Origin: Luidia sarsii
Lineage: Eukaryota; Echinodermata; Asteroidea; Paxillosida; Luidiidae
Direction: 5' to 3'
DNA: 64,000 nucleotides
Assembly: GCA_949987565.1 (NCBI GenBank)
Contig: OX465118.1
Span: 9,324,502-9,388,501 of the forward strand
The notes under the pieces are model-generated. The model did no database searches, was not told where the DNA came from, and saw only the letters and a list, made by a program, of their open reading frames with translations. Below are positions 58,301-64,000 of this stretch, in pieces; within the stretch, counting starts at the first letter, position 1; every line of letters begins with the position of its first letter. Position numbers and translations under genes: made by a program.

Positions 58301-61116
58301 CCGTCCGTCCGTCCGTCCGTCCGTCCGTCCGTCCGTCCGTCCGTCCGTCCGTCCGTCCGTCCGTCCGTCCGTCCGTCCGTCCGTCCGTCCGTCCGTCCGT
58401 CCGTCCGTCCGTCCGTCCGTCCGTCCGTCCGTCCGTCCGTCCGTCCGTCCGTCCGTCCGTCCGTCCGTCCGTCCGTCCGTCCGTCCGTCCGTCCGTCCGT
58501 CCGTCCGTCCGTCCGTCCGTCCGTCCGTCCGTCCGTCCGTCCGTCCGTCCGTCCGTCCGTCCGTCCGTCCGTCCGTCCGTCCGTCCGTCCGTCCGTCCGT
58601 CCGTCCGTCCGTCCGTCCGTCCGTCCGTCCGTCCGTCCGTCCGTCCGTCCGTCCGTCCGTCCGTCCGTCCGTCCGTCCGTCCGTCCGTCCGTCCGTCCGT
58701 CCGTCCGTCCGTCCGTCCGTCCGTCCGTCCGTCCGTCCGTCCGTCCGTCCGTCCGTCCGTCCGTCCGTCCGTCCGTCCGTCCGTCCGTCCGTCCGTCCGT
58801 CCGTCCGTCCGTCCGTCCGTCCGTCCGTCCGTCCGTCCGTCCGTCCGTCCGTCCGTCCGTCCGTCCGTCCGTCCGTCCGTCCGTCCGTCCGTCCGTCCGT
58901 CCGTCCGTCCGTCCGTCCGTCCGTCCGTCCGTCCGTCCGTCCGTCCGTCCGTCCGTCCGTCCGTCCGTCCGTCCGTCCGTCCGTCCGTCCGTCCGTCCGT
59001 CCGTCCGTCCGTCCGTCCGTCCGTCCGTCCGTCCGTCCGTCCGTCCGTCCGTCCGTCCGTCCGTCCGTCCGTCCGTCCGTCCGTCCGTCCGTCCGTCCGT
59101 CCGTCCGTCCGTCCGTCCGTCCGTCCGTCCGTCCGTCCGTCCGTCCGTCCGTCCGTCCGTCCGTCCGTCCGTCCGTCCGTCCGTCCGTCCGTCCGTCCGT
59201 CCGTCCGTCCGTCCGTCCGTCCGTCCGTCCGTCCGTCCGTCCGTCCGTCCGTCCGTCCGTCCGTCCGTCCGTCCGTCCGTCCGTCCGTCCGTCCGTCCGT
59301 CCGTCCGTCCGTCCGTCCGTCCGTCCGTCCGTCCGTCCGTCCGTCCGTCCGTCCGTCCGTCCGTCCGTCCGTCCGTCCGTCCGTCCGTCCGTCCGTCCGT
59401 CCGTCCGTCCGTCCGTCCGTCCGTCCGTCCGTCCGTCCGTCCGTCCGTCCGTCCGTCCGTCCGTCCGTCCGTCCGTCCGTCCGTCCGTCCGTCCGTCCGT
59501 CCGTCCGTCCGTCCGTCCGTCCGTCCGTCCGTCCGTCCGTCCGTCCGTCCGTCCGTCCGTCCGTCCGTCCGTCCGTCCGTCCGTCCGTCCGTCCGTCCGT
59601 CCGTCCGTCCGTCCGTCCGTCCGTCCGTCCGTCCGTCCGTCCGTCCGTCCGTCCGTCCGTCCGTCCGTCCGTCCGTCCGTCCGTCCGTCCGTCCGTCCGT
59701 CCGTCCGTCCGTCCGTCCGTCCGTCCGTCCGTCCGTCCGTCCGTCCGTCCGTCCGTCCGTCCGTCCGTCCGTCCGTCCGTCCGTCCGTCCGTCCGTCCGT
59801 CCGTCCGTCCGTCCGTCCGTCCGTCCGTCCGTCCGTCCGTCCGTCCGTCCGTCCGTCCGTCCGTCCGTCCGTCCGTCCGTCCGTCCGTCCGTCCGTCCGT
59901 CCGTCCGTCCGTCCGTCCGTCCGTCCGTCCGTCCGTCCGTCCGTCCGTCCGTCCGTCCGTCCGTCCGTCCGTCCGTCCGTCCGTCCGTCCGTCCGTCCGT
60001 CCGTCCGTCCGTCCGTCCGTCCGTCCGTCCGTCCGTCCGTCCGTCCGTCCGTCCGTCCGTCCGTCCGTCCGTCCGTCCGTCCGTCCGTCCGTCCGTCCGT
60101 CCGTCCGTCCGTCCGTCCGTCCGTCCGTCCGTCCGTCCGTCCGTCCGTCCGTCCGTCCGTCCGTCCGTCCGTCCGTCCGTCCGTCCGTCCGTCCGTCCGT
60201 CCGTCCGTCCGTCCGTCCGTCCGTCCGTCCGTCCGTCCGTCCGTCCGTCCGTCCGTCCGTCCGTCCGTCCGTCCGTCCGTCCGTCCGTCCGTCCGTCCGT
60301 CCGTCCGTCCGTCCGTCCGTCCGTCCGTCCGTCCGTCCGTCCGTCCGTCCGTCCGTCCGTCCGTCCGTCCGTCCGTCCGTCCGTCCGTCCGTCCGTCCGT
60401 CCGTCCGTCCGTCCGTCCGTCCGTCCGTCCGTCCGTCCGTCCGTCCGTCCGTCCGTCCGTCCGTCCGTCCGTCCGTCCGTCCGTCCGTCCGTCCGTCCGT
60501 CCGTCCGTCCGTCCGTCCGTCCGTCCGTCCGTCCGTCCGTCCGTCCGTCCGTCCGTCCGTCCGTCCGTCCGTCCGTCCGTCCGTCCGTCCGTCCGTCCGT
60601 CCGTCCGTCCGTCCGTCCGTCCGTCCGTCCGTCCGTCCGTCCGTCCGTCCGTCCGTCCGTCCGTCCGTCCGTCCGTCCGTCCGTCCGTCCGTCCGTCCGT
60701 CCGTCCGTCCGTCCGTCCGTCCGTCCGTCCGTCCGTCCGTCCGTCCGTCCGTCCGTCCGTCCGTCCGTCCGTCCGTCCGTCCGTCCGTCCGTCCGTCCGT
60801 CCGTCCGTCCGTCCGTCCGTCCGTCCGTCCGTCCGTCCGTCCGTCCGTCCGTCCGTCCGTCCGTCCGTCCGTCCGTCCGTCCGTCCGTCCGTCCGTCCGT
60901 CCGTCCGTCCGTCCGTCCGTCCGTCCGTCCGTCCGTCCGTCCGTCCGTCCGTCCGTCCGTCCGTCCGTCCGTCCGTCCGTCCGTCCGTCCGTCCGTCCGT
61001 CCGTCCGTCCGTCCGTCCGTCCGTCCGTCCGTCCGTCCGTCCGTCCGTCCGTCCGTCCGTCCGTCCGTCCGTCCGTCCGTCCGTCCGTCCGTCCGTCCGT
61101 CCGTCCGTCCGTCCGT
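55349..61116 (+). repeat. Perfect (CCGT)1442 tetranucleotide array, 5768 bp
   Basis: No interruption or substitution was seen in 5768 bases, exactly 1442 units. It replaces 22 bases of a satellite unit, between cccagggtc and cgatcccc. One CpG occurs every four bases on both strands. All frames are open (PSVR or TDGR repeats) and are artefacts. Confidence 0.97.
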
Positions 61117-64000
61117 CGATCCCCGGGGATGAAACGTAACATTTTTCTTCTTCAAATTACCAAGTACAAACCCAACCTGTAAGTATCTGCAATTTCGACC
61201 AAAAGTCAACTGGTGCGCATGGCGTGTCGTGGGTGTCCCAGGGTTTGTAACTTCAAGGTTGCAGGTTCGATCCCCGAGGATGTAACAGAACATTTTTCTT
61301 CTTCAAATTACCAAGTACAAACCCAACCTGTAAGTATCTGAAATTTCGACCAAAAGTCAACTGGTGCATATGGCGTTGCGTGGGTGTCCCAGGGTCTGTA
61401 ACTTCAAGGTTGCACGTTCGATCCCCAGGGATGTAACGTAACATTTTTCTTCTCCAAATTACCAAGTACAAACCCAACATAAAAGTATCTGTAATTTCGA
61501 CCAAAAGTCAACTGGTGCGCATGGCGTGTCGTAGGTGTCCTAGGGTCTGTAACTTCAAGGTTGCAGGTTCGATCCCCAGGGATGTAACGTAACATTTTCT
61601 TCTTTAAATTACCAAGTAGAAACCCAACCTATAAGTATCTGAAATTTCGACCAAAAGTCAACTGGTGCGCATGGCGTGGCGTGGGTGTCCCAGGGTCTGT
61701 AACTTTAAGGTTGCACGTTCGATCCCCAGGGATGTAACGTAACATTTTCTTTTTTAAATTACCAAGTACAAACCCAACCTATAAGTATCTGAAATTTCGA
61801 CCAAAAGTCAACTGGTGCGCATGGCGTGGCGTGGGTGTCCCAGGGTCTGTAACTTTAAGGTTGCACGTTCGATCCCCAGGGATGTAACGTAACATTTTTC
61901 TCCTCCAAATTACCAAATACAAACCCAACATATAAGTATCTGAAATTTCGACCAAAAGTCAACTGGTGCGCATGGCGTGTCGTAGGTGTCCTAGGGTCTG
62001 TAACTTCAAGGTTGCAGGTTCGATCCCTAGGGATGTAACGTAAAATTTTCTTCTTCAAATTACCAATTACAAACCCAACCTGTAAGTATCTTAAATTTCG
62101 ACCAAAAGTCAACTGGTGCATATGGCGTTGCGTGGGTGTCCCAGAGTCTGTAACTTCAAGGTTGCACGTTCGATCCCCAGGGATGTAACGTAACATTTTT
62201 CTTCTCCAAATTACCAAGTACAATTAAACCCAACATATAAGTATCTGAAATTTCGAGCAAAAGTCAACTGGTGCGCATGGCGTGTCGTAGGTGTCCTAGG
62301 GTCTGTAACTTCAAGGTTGCAGGTTCGATCCCCGAGGATGTAACAGAACATTTTTCTTCTTCAAATATCCAAGTACAAACTCAACCTATAAGTATCTGAA
62401 ATTTCGACCAAAAGTCAACTGGTGCGCATGGCGTGGCGTGGGTGTCCCAGGGTCTGTAACTTCAAGGTTGCAGGTTCGATCCCCAGGGATGTAACGTAAC
62501 ATTTTCTTCTTCAAATTACCAAGTACAAACCCAACCTATAAGTATCTGAAATTTCGACCAAATGTCAACTAATGCGCATGGCGTGTCGTGGGTGTCCCAG
62601 GGTCTGTAACCTCAAGGTTGCAGGTTCGATCCCCAGGGATGTAACGTAACCTTTTCTTCTTCAAATTACCAATTACAAACCCAACATATAAGTATCTGAA
62701 ATTTCGACCAAAAGTCAACTGGTGCGCATGGCGTGTCGTGGGTGTCCCAGGGTCTGTAACATCAAGGTTGCACGTTCGATCCCCAGGGATGTAACGTAAC
62801 ATTTTTCTTCTCCAAATTACCAAGTACAATCCCAACATATAAGTATCTGAAATTTCGACCGAAATTCAACTGGTGCGCATGGCGTGTCGTAGGTGTCCTA
62901 GGGTATGTAACTTCAAGGTTGCAGGTTCGATCCCCGAGGATATAACAGAACATTTTTCCACTTCAAATTACCAAGTACAAACCCAACCTATAAGTATCTG
63001 AAATTTCGAATAAAAGTCAACTGGTGCGCATGGCGTGGCGTGGGTGTCCCAGGGTCTGTAACTTCAAGGTTGCAGGTTCGATCCCCGAGGATGTAACAGA
63101 ACATTTTTCTTCTTCAAATTATCAATTACAAACCCAACCTGTAAGTATCTGCAATTTCGACCAAAAGTCAACTGGTGCACATGGCGTTGCGTGGGTGTCC
63201 CAGGGTCTGTAACTGGGTCTGTAACTTTAAGGTTGCACGTTCGATTCCCAGGGATGTAACGTAACATTTTTCTTCTCCAAATTACCAAGTACAATTAAAC
63301 CCAACATATAAGTATCTGAAATTTCGAGCAAAAGTCAACTGGTGCGCATGGCGTGTCGTAGGTGTCCTAGGGTCTGTAACTTCAAGGTTGCAGGTTCGAT
63401 CCCCGAGGATGTAACAGAACATTTTTCTTCTTCAAATTACCAAGTACAAACTCAACCTATAAGTATCTGAAATTTCGACCAAAAGTCAACTGGTGCGCAT
63501 GACGTGGCGTGGGTGTCCCAGGGTCTATAACTTCAAGGTTGCAGGTTCGATCCCCAGGGATGTAACGTAACATTTTCTTCTTCAAATTACAAAGTACAAA
63601 CCCAACCTATAAGTATCTGAAATTTCGACCAAATGTCAACTAATGCGCATGGCGTGTCGTGGGTGTCCCAGGGTCTGTAACCTCAAGGTTGCAGGTTCGA
63701 TCCCCAGGGATGTAACGTAACATTTTCTTCTTCAAATTACCAATTACAAACCCAACATATAAGTATCTGAAATTTCGACCAAAAGTCAACTGGTGCGCAT
63801 GTGGGTGTCCCAGGGTCTGTAACATCAAGGTTGCACGTTCGATCCCCAGGGATGTAACGTAACATTTTTCTTCTCCAAATTACCAAGTACAATCCCAACC
63901 TATAAGTATCTGAAATTTCGACCGAAATTCAACTGGTGCGCATGGCGTGTCGTAGGTGTCCTAGGGTATGTAACTTCAAGGTTGCAGGTTCGATCCCCGA
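61117..64000. repeat. Main 150-bp satellite array, right part (about 19 units), continues past the window
   Basis: Same units as on the left. The segment 62569-62953 carries the same private variants as 49454-49838 (taacatcaagg, gaccgaaattcaactgg), so the two sides share subfamilies. A tail copy repeats the caattaaaccc variant at 62221 and 63292. The last base is inside a unit. Confidence 0.95.

Noticed and set aside
55260..61293. Open frames of more than 1900 codons on both strands
   Set aside because: They are translations of the perfect CCGT tetramer, whose period means no stop can arise. Encoded PSVR and TDGR repeats have no flanking gene structure.
47590..64000. Many minus-strand frames encoding CNLEVTDPGTP-type repeats
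   Set aside because: They are shadows of the 150-bp satellite. Frames shift between units and no start or splice structure is conserved.
49053..64000. CRISPR-like array
   Set aside because: Units are 150 bp with no unique spacers, and the genome is eukaryotic. It is a satellite.
49053..64000. True tRNA genes at each ggttcgatcc motif
   Set aside because: The T-stem does not pair well, no A box or acceptor stem is found, and the motif is repeated in every satellite unit.

Overview
This is a eukaryotic window, most likely from an invertebrate deuterostome such as a lancelet (inference). It has spliced genes with GT-AG introns, dispersed SINE, MITE and foldback repeats, a long satellite array, and a 200-N assembly gap at 31522-31721. 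The lancelet guess rests on a BCAP/PIK3AP1-like adaptor gene with TIR domain, DBB-type segment and YxxM motifs, plus frequent acatgtac-type runs. The species is not proven.

Layout. 356-1103: the last four exons of an unidentified plus-strand gene whose predicted protein ends in a class I PDZ-type tail (SVV). 1104-15267: intergenic DNA with many small mobile elements: hairpin elements with 13-14 bp target duplications, TTAA-flanked MITEs, foldbacks and tRNA-related SINEs. 15268-44645: a plus-strand BCAP/PIK3AP1-like adaptor gene, read here as 16 exons with matching intron phases. Its introns hold very long purine/pyrimidine microsatellites, a minisatellite and several MITEs. About 18.9-31.5 kb, between exons 4 and 5: a GC-rich Polinton/Maverick (adintovirus-like) element that runs into the gap. 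44646-47590: downstream noncoding DNA with a degenerate TTAGGG-like tract. About 47590-64000 and beyond the window: a roughly 150-bp satellite array, interrupted by a perfect 5768-bp (CCGT)1442 array.

The Polinton carries a DNA polymerase B, a DDE integrase, an A32/FtsK-type packaging ATPase, a probable double-jelly-roll major capsid protein, a probable minor capsid/penton protein, a tail-anchored structural protein, and several small membrane or basic proteins. This is the usual logic of a virus-like self-synthesising transposon: the polymerase copies it, the integrase inserts it, and the ATPase and capsid proteins would package it. I found no adenain-type protease. The polymerase has lost, in frame, the segment that should hold Exo III and polymerase motif A, and its N-terminus lies in the gap. 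One small gene has TTG where a start ATG is expected. This copy therefore looks partly decayed. The right terminus is not in the sequence, and a host exon needed for the rest of the DBB domain is also missing, presumably in the gap.
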